Shown in pieces: positions 1-6,676 of a stretch of DNA of 7,087 bases. This stretch comes from JAAFKA01 sp044348925. GTDB lineage: Bacteria > Bacteroidota > Bacteroidia > Cytophagales > Thermoflexibacteraceae. Below the pieces are notes generated by a model that made no database searches, was not told the origin of the DNA, and saw nothing but the letters and a program-made list of their open reading frames with translations. The stretch is taken from contig JBIKRY010000252.1 in assembly GCA_044348925.1 (NCBI GenBank), positions 1-7,087 of the forward strand, given 5' to 3'. Position 1 is the stretch's first letter; each line of letters begins with the position of its first letter. The position numbers and the translations under genes are program-made.

Positions 1-1
1 T

Positions 2-160
2 CCAGAAAGTACACCAACTGCCTACAAATTTGCAACCGAGCCATTTACACAATTACCTAAATTACAACAAATTATCAGCAAATTGCAAACAATCTACGGC
101 TTTACAAATGCAGAATTGGAAGATTTTAAATCTAATTGGGTGAGTGTGCAAGGTAGATAA
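2..160 (+). CDS. C-terminal fragment of an unidentified protein
   Basis: An open frame enters from the left edge (first complete codon at 2) and ends at TAA 158-160, giving the last 52 residues of a protein that starts outside the window. The fragment begins PESTPTAYKF, contains a Gln/Leu/Ile-rich stretch that looks helical (about residues 19-31), and ends SVQGR. Codon use matches the downstream genes. I recognise no family from so short a tail. The reading is supported by its openness, its protein-like composition, and a strong terminator hairpin starting about 80 bp after the stop, which suggests it closes a transcription unit. Confidence 0.6.
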   Translation, partial: PESTPTAYKFATEPFTQLPKLQQIISKLQTIYGFTNAELEDFKSNWVSVQGR

Positions 161-222
161 TTTTTTAGTACACTAAATAGATACAAGTGGCTCAATACTA
201 CCATCGTTGCGTTATGTATTAC

Positions 223-304
223 GTAACTTAGATTAGCTAAAACTTGCATAGAAAAAAATATTTTTTCTATGCAAGTTTTTTTTAATATGCAGTAACTTAG
301 ATTA
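223..304 (+). repeat. 13-bp direct repeats flanking a terminator hairpin
   Basis: GTAACTTAGATTA occurs at 223-235 and again, identically, at 292-304. The two copies bracket the perfect hairpin at 239-279. The motif also resembles GTAACATAGATAC inside the dispersed repeat copies (1992-2004 and 6928-6940), so it may be a degenerate relative of that family. No transposase or other mobile gene lies near it. The repeat is seen directly; its significance is inferred. Confidence 0.55.
239..283 (+). terminator. Perfect 19-bp terminator hairpin, probably bidirectional
   Basis: The left arm at 239-257 (AAAACTTGCATAGAAAAAA) pairs without mismatch to 261-279 around a 3-nt loop (ATA, 258-260). The right arm ends in a run of eight T (276-283), and the left arm begins with four A, so a T tract also follows on the other strand. 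This is the classical intrinsic terminator form, with an AT-rich upper stem and GC pairs only in the middle. It most likely ends the transcript of the gene closing at 160 and insulates the promoter near 329-359. Confidence 0.8.
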
Positions 305-328
305 TTACCAGACTTTGGCAAGTTTTTA

Positions 329-359
329 TTGAAAAACTGAATAAATACTTGTAACTTTG
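329..359 (+). promoter_or_regulatory. Bacteroidota-type promoter for the GldN-like gene
   Basis: TTG at 329-331 is followed after 20 bp by TAACTTTG at 352-359, an exact match to the TAnnTTTG -7 box known for Bacteroidota primary sigma factors, with the expected -33 TTG spacing. Transcription would start near 366, giving a leader of about 67 nt. A short stem (ACACAA 365-370 with TTGTGT 381-386) would then sit at the very 5' end of the mRNA. No Shine-Dalgarno sequence precedes the ATG at 433, which is normal in this phylum. Confidence 0.6.
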
Positions 360-432
360 AGGCAACACAAACCAAGTGTATTGTGTATGTATGCAAAAAA
401 GTTAGTTTGTAGATGCGTAATTTTTTAGACAG

Positions 433-1947
433 ATGCCAAAATATTTGATTATTATTTTATTATTTTTTGGGAATATTGTTTCCTCTTTTGCACAAAAAAA
501 GCAAATATATTTGTGTAATCTTACTGACAAAGCACACCATTATTTACGTCAAAATCCTACAGACATAGCCACTTATTTGTTTGATTTTGCAAAACAAAAG
601 CAAATAAAAGCCTATCTTTGGGACAACAGCAAAACCTATCAAATATTGGCAGATACTGCATTGGAAAATCGTATCCAAACAGTTAGTCATATAGGCGTAG
701 AAGTAGAAATAGCTGCAAACGAGACGACAAGAAATATTACTTTTTTGCATTTATTTTCGGATTCGGTTTCAATAGCAATGCCATTTGCCGATAAATATAT
801 TGCTTCTTTTCGTTTTTCGGAATTTGCACAGGCTTGGAATATGCAAAAAGTTGCAAAACCTTTGCTTTGGTTGAATAGTAAGGTAGAAATAGTAGATTTT
901 CGTGCAATGGTAAATCTAAATGATTTGGCAACACAGGAAAAAATTATTAAAATTTTGGCTACTGTCACCCAAAAATCCCAAATTCGTCCATTCTATAAAT
1001 TTTCTACTTCCAAAACTTTACCAACCAATAGCCTAAAATTTTTGGAACAGATTGCTAATAGCCAACAAAATATATTAGATAAATATTGTTTTTTGAATGT
1101 AAAAGAAACTTTGGAAGGACAAGTATTTTTTCCAAAAAGTATAGATTTATTTGATGAAGGAACAGCCGAAAATCAATATACTTCGACCTATTATGGTAGT
1201 TTTGTTTGGGAAGATGTCCAAAATTTGTTGGCAACACAAATACCTACTTTTGCTAAAGATTTGACTGCTTGTAGCCTGCCTGAAGTGCTTGCCATTCGTT
1301 ATGCAAATATGCCTCTGATGATGGATTTTCGCCATAAACTTACAACAGACAGCACCAAAAAAATAGAGCAAATGGTGGTAAAAACTTTTGATTTGCGAGA
1401 AGCAGCAAACGCAAAATTGCAACGCAAACGCAAAGAAATTAGCCGTTTGTTGTTGCAGGCAAGTTTGGCAGGCGAAATTTCGGCATATCAAATTACACAA
1501 ACAAAAGATAGTATTAGTAGCAATGTTGTAAATAAAGAGGAATTATTGGAAATTTTACGCATCAAAAATATCGAGAAAAATACAGATACCAAAGATAAAA
1601 ATACAAAATTATTGCCCAAAAAAGACAAATTATACCATAAATTTAACGGTTTTTACTATTCCCCAAAAAATTTATATTTGCTACAGGCTTGTCAAAAAAT
1701 AAGTTATGATGCTTCATTTTTCAAAACAGCAACCAAAACTGCCTATATTGCTATAGTTCTGCCCGCAAATCTTTCGCCAAAAGGTTTGGAAGAAACTTTA
1801 TGTTGGTTTAAAGCAGAAGATTGTCAAAAAATATTTGCAAACAATAGAAAAGCAAAATTCCAAAAAAATACTAACTATTTACAAGCTATTAATTTAGAAT
1901 TGTTAGAAGGTACAATTTGGGAAGGAACAGGATTTTTTGAAAAATAA
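433..1947 (+). CDS. Exported protein with three tandem GldN-like modules
   Basis: 504 residues; the signal peptide (1-20) ends SSFA with Q21 following, and there is no lipobox. The rest reads as three diverged copies of the pattern of GldN/PorN, a periplasmic partner in the type IX secretion/gliding complex. That pattern is a DLRE-type motif, then a helix ending in an I-x-AY or IRPF turn, then an aromatic SFxY-like strand. Module 1 has QIKAY (57-61) and ASFRFSEF (124-131). Module 2 has VDFRAMVN (154-161), IRPFYKF (184-190) and GSFVWEDV (255-262). Module 3 has FDLREAAN (319-326), GEISAY (347-352), LPANLSPKGLE around 445 and LCWFKAEDC (456-464). A charged Lys/Asp-rich linker lies near 380-395. 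Ordinary GldN is about 300 residues with one such unit and sits in a gldKLMN cluster; this gene stands alone. The assignment comes from remembered family motifs, so a genuine GldN role is unproven. It could be a paralogue doing something else in the periplasm. Confidence 0.5.
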   Translation: MPKYLIIILLFFGNIVSSFAQKKQIYLCNLTDKAHHYLRQNPTDIATYLFDFAKQKQIKAYLWDNSKTYQILADTALENRIQTVSHIGVEVEIAANETTRNITFLHLFSDSVSIAMPFADKYIASFRFSEFAQAWNMQKVAKPLLWLNSKVEIVDFRAMVNLNDLATQEKIIKILATVTQKSQIRPFYKFSTSKTLPTNSLKFLEQIANSQQNILDKYCFLNVKETLEGQVFFPKSIDLFDEGTAENQYTSTYYGSFVWEDVQNLLATQIPTFAKDLTACSLPEVLAIRYANMPLMMDFRHKLTTDSTKKIEQMVVKTFDLREAANAKLQRKRKEISRLLLQASLAGEISAYQITQTKDSISSNVVNKEELLEILRIKNIEKNTDTKDKNTKLLPKKDKLYHKFNGFYYSPKNLYLLQACQKISYDASFFKTATKTAYIAIVLPANLSPKGLEETLCWFKAEDCQKIFANNRKAKFQKNTNYLQAINLELLEGTIWEGTGFFEK

Positions 1948-1950
1948 TAA

Positions 1951-1958
1951 TAAGTTTG
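1951..1958 (+). promoter_or_regulatory. Candidate -7 box upstream of the glycosidase-like gene
   Basis: TAAGTTTG matches TAnnTTTG exactly and lies just after the stop of the previous gene (1945-1947). No TTG stands at the right -33 distance; the nearest are 11 and 31 bp upstream. If used, transcription would begin near 1965 and place the whole hairpin repeat (1961-2083) in a leader of about 165 nt. The box is common by chance in AT-rich DNA, so this is weak. Confidence 0.3.
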
Positions 1959-1960
1959 CA

Positions 1961-2083
1961 TAGGTTTTATCAAAATTATTTTAACCACATAGTAACATAG
2001 ATACATAGAAAAATATACGTTAAGGAAGGTAATATAAGTAGAAAAACTGTGTAAACCTGCGTGTTCTGTATGTAGTTTCCGTG
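1961..2083 (+). repeat. Dispersed hairpin-forming repeat, copy A
   Basis: This stretch matches 6893-7023 almost throughout. Copy A lacks a CCGC insertion near its start and one 8-bp unit (ATACATAG) in the left arm, and differs near the 3' end. The left arm is built of CATAG units (AACCACATAG, TAACATAG, ATACATAG; 1983-2008) and the right arm of CTGTGT/CTGCGTGTT units (2047 onward). They are mutually complementary if G-U pairs are allowed, for example ACATAG 2003-2008 with CTGTGT 2047-2052. The 38-nt apical loop (2009-2046) matches copy B at 35 positions and contains GTTAAGGAAGGTA. It fills most of the gap between the two genes. Intergenic repeats with such CATAG and CTGTGT periodicity are familiar from Bacteroidota genomes; their function is not established. 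Confidence 0.85.
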
Positions 2084-2131
2084 ATGTAGTAGTATTTGCT
2101 AAAAATAAAAATTACTTTAAACCAAAAATCA

Positions 2132-4228
2132 ATGAAATATTTTAGTCTTTTTCTTAGCTTGCTACTGTTGCTAACGGTACAAGTTTTTGCCCAAAAAATA
2201 GACAGGGCAGCAGTGGTAAAACGCAATATTCCAACTCTTACACACTTAGACCCTTACTCTGCGTTTACGGTTGGCAATAGCAATTTTGCTTATACTACCG
2301 ATATTACAGGCTTACAAAGTTTTCCTGAAAAATATCCAAGTGGTGCAGCGGTGCAACTTGGCACGATGTTACAAAATTTGTTTCATGCGACGCCAAACCC
2401 GTCTAATTACAATATTTTTGACTATCCAATTACCAATTTTGATATTGGAGGCAAAAAAAGAGGTTATCTTATTACCAAAAATGATGTAGCAGGCAAATAT
2501 TTGGATAGTAACCCTCACCGTTTTCATTTGGGATTTATTGGTTTAGAAATGACTTTGGCAAATGGTACAAAAGTTACTGCCGATAATATTACAGCTATTA
2601 ATCAACACTTAGATATTTGGAATGGCATTATTCATAGTTTATTTATTGTGGAAGGCGTAGCAGTAAAAGTACAAACTTGCGTGCATCCGACAACAGATTT
2701 GGTGGCTATCAAAATAGAATCAGATTTGATAAAACAGGGAAGACTGAAAATAAAAATGACTTTTCCGTATGCCAATACTACCGAAAATGAAAGAAATTTT
2801 GGGATTGATTGGACAAAAAATTCTCGTCATACGACTGTTTTATTGCCAAGCAAAAACAAAAATGAAGCAGCTATTTATCGTACTATGGACAATATTAACT
2901 ATTATGCTCACGCAAAATGGGATAATGGTGCTTTTGCTTTAGACCCTGCACAGCATACGGCTATGATTACACCTGACAAAAATATTCCTACCTTTACTTA
3001 TGTTTGCCATTTTAATAGTGGAAAATATCCCGAAACTAATTTGCCTGATTTTGAAAGTACCAAAGCAGCAGCAGCAGAATCTTGGCATAGCTATTGGAAT
3101 CGTGGGGCTTTTGTAGATTTTGGTGCTTGCACAGACCTACAGGCAAAAGAATTGGAACGGAGAGTAATTCTTTCGCAATATTTGACGGCAACACAATGTG
3201 CAGGCACTATGCCCCCACAGGAAACAGGGCTTACACAAAATAGCTGGGCTGGAAGGTCGCATTTGGAAATGCACTGGTGGCATGGGTTTCATTTTATGCT
3301 TTGGGGCAAAAAAGATTTGTTTGAACGGAGTATGGATTGGTATTACAAAATTATGCCTATGAATGAAAAAATAGCAAAACATAAAGGTAGAAGTGGTTTT
3401 TTAGTGCCAAAATGTGTAGATGATAAAGGAGTGCCACGTGTAAATTTTATGGAATGTTATATTATTTGGCAACAACCACACCCAATATATTATGCCGAAA
3501 AACTCTATGAATTGAATCCAAGTAACGAAACTTTGCAAAAATATAAAGAACTTGTATTTAAAACTGCCGAAGGAATTACCTCGTTTTTTACGTACAACGG
3601 GCAAAAAGGGCAATATTATTTGGGCAATCATATTATTCCTGCACAAGAAGCCTACGATGCAGCAACAGTTATTAACCCAACTTTTGAATTAGCTTATTTT
3701 TATTATGGTTTGACCAAAGCACAAGAATGGCGAAAAAGATTGAATATGCCCGCAGATGCCGAAATAGACAAGATTTTGAAAGCATATCCACCTCTACCAA
3801 CCGCAGAAGGCGTATATTTGGGACACGAAAATGCACCCGATACTTATACAAAATATAACCGTGACCATTTTTCTATGCTAATGGTTTTAGGTTTTTTGCC
3901 CGAACAAAAAATCGTAGATAAGCAAGTAGTAGGACGTACTTTTGATAAAGTAATGCAAACGTGGAATTTTAGCAAAACTTGGGGTTGGGATTATGCAGTA
4001 TTGGCAATGACTGCTTCAAAATTAGGAAAAACGAATCAAACTGTAGAACTTTTGCTCAAAGAAAGCCCACAAAATATTTGGCGAAATAACGGAAATAACT
4101 CTTACAGTAACGAACTTAGTGTATATCTACCTGGGAATGGTGCCGTATTGAGTGCTATTGCTATGATGATAAAAGATAATTCTTTTCCTAAAAATGGCAA
4201 ATGGAATGTAAAGTCTGAAGGATTTTAA
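2132..4228 (+). CDS. Exported (alpha/alpha)6-barrel glycosidase-like protein
   Basis: 698 residues. I start at ATG 2132 because it gives a clean signal peptide (MKYFSLFLSLLLLLTVQVFA, then Q21); an in-frame TTG at 2096 would add 12 charged residues ahead of it. The N-terminal half (to about 300) looks like the beta-sandwich domain preceding six-hairpin glycosidase barrels. The rest is helical and carries blocks typical of this family: ELERRVILSQYLTATQ (340-355), PPQETGL (361-367), HLEMHWWH (377-384), IWQQPHPIYYAE (445-456), IIPAQE (501-506), NPTFELAY (515-522), DHFSML (578-583), TWGWDY (616-621) and YLPGNG (665-670). Glu364, Glu379 and Glu506 are candidate catalytic acids; I cannot tell which act. 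The organisation recalls GH65/GH95-type enzymes acting on glycans, and the protein probably works in the periplasm or outside the cell. Substrate is unknown: no SusC/SusD pair or other carbohydrate gene is adjacent. The frame is intact, ending at TAA 4226-4228. Confidence 0.72.
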   Translation: MKYFSLFLSLLLLLTVQVFAQKIDRAAVVKRNIPTLTHLDPYSAFTVGNSNFAYTTDITGLQSFPEKYPSGAAVQLGTMLQNLFHATPNPSNYNIFDYPITNFDIGGKKRGYLITKNDVAGKYLDSNPHRFHLGFIGLEMTLANGTKVTADNITAINQHLDIWNGIIHSLFIVEGVAVKVQTCVHPTTDLVAIKIESDLIKQGRLKIKMTFPYANTTENERNFGIDWTKNSRHTTVLLPSKNKNEAAIYRTMDNINYYAHAKWDNGAFALDPAQHTAMITPDKNIPTFTYVCHFNSGKYPETNLPDFESTKAAAAESWHSYWNRGAFVDFGACTDLQAKELERRVILSQYLTATQCAGTMPPQETGLTQNSWAGRSHLEMHWWHGFHFMLWGKKDLFERSMDWYYKIMPMNEKIAKHKGRSGFLVPKCVDDKGVPRVNFMECYIIWQQPHPIYYAEKLYELNPSNETLQKYKELVFKTAEGITSFFTYNGQKGQYYLGNHIIPAQEAYDAATVINPTFELAYFYYGLTKAQEWRKRLNMPADAEIDKILKAYPPLPTAEGVYLGHENAPDTYTKYNRDHFSMLMVLGFLPEQKIVDKQVVGRTFDKVMQTWNFSKTWGWDYAVLAMTASKLGKTNQTVELLLKESPQNIWRNNGNNSYSNELSVYLPGNGAVLSAIAMMIKDNSFPKNGKWNVKSEGF

Positions 4229-4252
4229 AAAATGGCGTACAGCACATATAAC

Positions 4253-4298
4253 TTATTTTTTGTAACATATTTTTAACGAAATATGTTACAAAAAATAA
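4253..4298. repeat. Perfect 20-bp inverted repeat between genes
   Basis: TTATTTTTTGTAACATATTT (4253-4272) is exactly reverse-complementary to 4279-4298 around a 6-nt spacer, TTAACG. It begins 25 bp after the glycosidase-like stop and ends 78 bp before the next ATG. As RNA it would form a stable AT-rich stem, but the T run is on the 5' arm and A follows the 3' arm, so it lacks the 3' U tract of an intrinsic terminator on either strand. It may be a processing or stabilising stem, or a dimeric protein site. Its left half (4258-4277) recurs with one substitution and one indel at 6193-6211. Confidence 0.75.
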
Positions 4299-4376
4299 TA
4301 ATTTAGCAATATATATGTATATTTTACAAGAAGTAATTATATTGCCTTATCAAATAGCTAAAAATAGTTTAATTTT

Positions 4377-6146
4377 ATGAAAAGGAAACCTATATATTTC
4401 TACATATATTTAATTTTTTTATTGCAAAACACTGTATATCAAGTAGTTGCACAAGACCGAAAAAACCACGAAAAAGGCACGTATGTAGATAGTACACAAA
4501 GATATTACCAACAAGCCTCTTTACCTGCTTATATATCCATTGGCACAAGTCCTGAAGGCAAAAGCACGACACTGAATCCCGCAAAATCGCAAAGCCCAAA
4601 ACCAATGTACTTAGATGGGCATGGTACACATTATATACGTCATCGTAACCCCAGCTTACCAAATGGCGAATTAAGTTTTGAAATTAATGCAGATGGAAGG
4701 GCACCACTATCTACCCTACGTTTTTTTGATGCCCCAACTTTTCAAAAAAATGGAAAATTATTTTTTGGGCAAAACCTCAAAATGTCTGTAGTTTCTAAAG
4801 ATGAAATGTCGGGATTACAAAAAATTTATCAATCTATAGATAGAACAGAATATTCTGAAGACGTTACTAAAATTGCTTTAGATAGAGAAAAAGAATATTT
4901 TGTGCAATATTATGCAGTAGATAATGTAGGCAATGAGGAAAAAACACAACAAAAAACTTTTACTGTAGATTTGACTGCCCCACAAACTAATTATACTGTA
5001 AAAGGCGACCAAATAGACAATGTAATTTCGCCACGCACCATGGTAAGTTTGACTGCCAATGATGAACTTTCTGGAGTAAACAAAATTGTATATAGAGTAG
5101 GAGAGGAGGGTGCTACTAAAAATTATGCAACGGCACTCAACTTTGCAAATTTGGGAGATGGAGAACATAGCATCTATTTTCGTGCTACCGATAATGTAAA
5201 AAATGAGGAAGAAGAAAATACTTTTGCTTTTTATTTGGATAAAATGCCACCTATTATTACTGCCGAAATTCTTGGAGATAGATATGTAATTCAGGGAAAA
5301 ACATTTTTTTCGGGACGTACCAAACTACAATTAGAGGCTATAGACAACAAAGCAGGGGTAAAAGATATTTATTATGCCATAGATGGAATTACTTATCAGA
5401 AATATGAAAAACCTTTTTATATTCCAAACCGTCCTGGACATCATATTGTAAATTATTATGCAACCGATTTGGTAAATAATAAAGGAAGTGGAAAATATGA
5501 AAGAACTGTAACTTCTATGTTTATGGATTTGAGTGGACCTCGTTTGTCTTTTAATTATATTGGGGAAAAATTTGATATGAATAACAATATCTATATCAGT
5601 CCTCGCACCAAAATTAATCTTTTGGCACAAGACCCTGAATCTGGAGTGCAAAATATTGAATATCAAGTAGATGGAGCTACTACAGATAACTTTAAAAATG
5701 CCTTTCAAATCGAAAACGAAGGAACACATCAAGTAGATTTTACAGGCTTTGATAATGTAAATAATAGCAATAACAAAAGTTTTGAGTTTATTGTAGATGC
5801 AACAGCACCCGAAATTTTTGCACATTTTAGTTTGCAAGCTATTGCAGAAGAAAGTAAATTTTTGGCGACTGCACCAAAAAACGGAGGAAATACAGCAAAT
5901 ACAACTGAACCAACACCAACAAACATAGCTATTTATCCAAAACATCTGACTATATTTTTGGGGGCAACAGACAATATGGTTGGCACAGACCGAATTTATT
6001 ACAGTATCAATGGCGGTGCTGAACAATTATACCAAAATCCTTTGACTAATTTTCCTATTGGAAAAATTACAAAACTAAAAATAAGAGCTATAGACAAATT
6101 AGGAAATCAAGACACAGAAGAGCAAGAGTTTATGGTTGTAAAATAA
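4377..6146 (+). CDS. Exported protein with five OmpL47-like beta repeats
   Basis: 589 residues; the signal peptide ends QVVA at 25 with Q26 following. Residues 27-125 form an unrecognised N-terminal region containing PMYLDGHGTHYIRHRNP (about 76-92). Then come five repeats of roughly 90 residues, built as ISPRT-strand, A-x-D-x-x-SGV, IxYxxDG, an aromatic strand, Y-A-x-DNVGN, and a closing VDxTAP. The SGV-type aspartates are at 142, 229, 323, 419 and 532, and the DNVGN-type aspartates at 182, 272, 364, 459 and 573. This matches the OmpL47-type beta domain seen in many surface proteins. The fifth repeat is set off by a Thr/Asn/Pro/Ala-rich linker (about 498-510) and has DNMVGT in place of SGV. 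No C-terminal type IX sorting domain, catalytic motif or membrane anchor is visible. A structural or adhesive role at the cell surface is inferred. No convincing promoter precedes it; the 20-bp palindrome is the main upstream feature. Confidence 0.7.
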   Translation: MKRKPIYFYIYLIFLLQNTVYQVVAQDRKNHEKGTYVDSTQRYYQQASLPAYISIGTSPEGKSTTLNPAKSQSPKPMYLDGHGTHYIRHRNPSLPNGELSFEINADGRAPLSTLRFFDAPTFQKNGKLFFGQNLKMSVVSKDEMSGLQKIYQSIDRTEYSEDVTKIALDREKEYFVQYYAVDNVGNEEKTQQKTFTVDLTAPQTNYTVKGDQIDNVISPRTMVSLTANDELSGVNKIVYRVGEEGATKNYATALNFANLGDGEHSIYFRATDNVKNEEEENTFAFYLDKMPPIITAEILGDRYVIQGKTFFSGRTKLQLEAIDNKAGVKDIYYAIDGITYQKYEKPFYIPNRPGHHIVNYYATDLVNNKGSGKYERTVTSMFMDLSGPRLSFNYIGEKFDMNNNIYISPRTKINLLAQDPESGVQNIEYQVDGATTDNFKNAFQIENEGTHQVDFTGFDNVNNSNNKSFEFIVDATAPEIFAHFSLQAIAEESKFLATAPKNGGNTANTTEPTPTNIAIYPKHLTIFLGATDNMVGTDRIYYSINGGAEQLYQNPLTNFPIGKITKLKIRAIDKLGNQDTEEQEFMVVK

Positions 6147-6182
6147 AAAATATGATAGTTTAGTTTTAGTTTTTATTGGCAT

Positions 6183-6211
6183 TATATTTGACTTTTGTAA
6201 CGTATTTTAAC
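6183..6211 (+). promoter_or_regulatory. Candidate -7 box and repeated TTTTGTAAC motif before the small gene
   Basis: TATATTTG at 6183-6190 fits TAnnTTTG and lies 41 bp before ATG 6232, so a start near 6197 would give a short leader. No good -33 TTG is present at the usual distance. Just downstream, 6193-6211 reads TTTTGTAACGTATTTTAAC, nearly the same as the left half of the palindrome at 4258-4277. Promoter use is uncertain; the motif match is seen directly. Confidence 0.35.
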
Positions 6212-6231
6212 ACTTTTAAACATTATTTTTT

Positions 6232-6676
6232 ATGAACAAAAAATTTTTTGGTTTCTCAACAGTCTTGTTATTGTTGTTATTTTTGGTAAATACTGCACAA
6301 GCACAGTATTATTGTTTTTTTTGTGTCTAACAAAAGTGGGCAAGTATTCAATGAACTAAAAATTAGACCTACAGGTACAGGTCAGGCATTTAGTGCCGAT
6401 TTATTACCATCTAATACCATTGATAGTGGTAAATATTTTTGGGTAAAAACAGGTAGTGACGAGTATGAAGTATATGATGTACAAATTACCAAACTTGATG
6501 GTACACCACTTTTATTTACTTGGGAAGATACCGCAGGCAATATGCACAAATCAAAACCATTTATTTCGGTAAACGTAAAAGATTTACATACTTTGCTTAT
6601 TAGTACAAGTGGCGGAAGTTTATCTTTTGGCGTCTATAATGATGATGAATTTGGGTATGGCAATCCTTGCGAATAA
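6232..6676 (+). pseudogene. Small exported protein, frame broken at a T8 run
   Basis: ATG 6232 opens a textbook signal peptide (MNKKFFGFSTVLLLLLFLVN followed by TAQA, then Q25), but this frame stops at TAA 6328-6330 after 32 codons. The next frame is open from 6323 to TAA 6674-6676 and continues with a mature-looking sequence (VSNKSGQVFNELKIRP onward). The junction is eight T at 6315-6322; reading seven T joins both parts into 147 residues (YYCFFVSNK at the join). Treating the second frame as a free gene starting at GTG 6323 would remove its export signal, so I annotate one gene. The mature part (FSADLLPS, SGKYFWVK, YDVQITKLDGTPLLFTWED) reads as a short all-beta secreted domain resembling small Bacteroidota exported proteins of unknown function. 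The break may be a real mutation, a phase-variable or slippage site, or a homopolymer sequencing error. It lies 85 bp after the OmpL47-like gene. Confidence 0.7.

Noticed and set aside
94..396. 100-codon open frame on the minus strand
   Set aside because: It runs through the terminator hairpin, the direct repeats and the promoter, and overlaps the end of the first gene; composition is not protein-like.
1147..1500. 117-codon minus-strand open frame inside the GldN-like gene
   Set aside because: It is antisense and Cys/Phe/His-rich without any motif, while the sense frame shows clear family-like blocks.
2096..2131. TTG start giving a 12-residue extension of the glycosidase-like protein
   Set aside because: It would put charged residues before the signal peptide; ATG 2132 yields a normal one.
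5331..6026. 231-codon open frame on the minus strand
   Set aside because: It lies wholly antisense to the OmpL47-like gene, and its product is an Ile/Cys/Phe-rich string with no domain pattern, as expected from the complement of AT-rich coding DNA.
6323..6676. Independent gene starting at GTG 6323
   Set aside because: An intact signal-peptide frame lies directly upstream and joins it after a one-base change in the T8 run, so a broken single gene explains both parts better.
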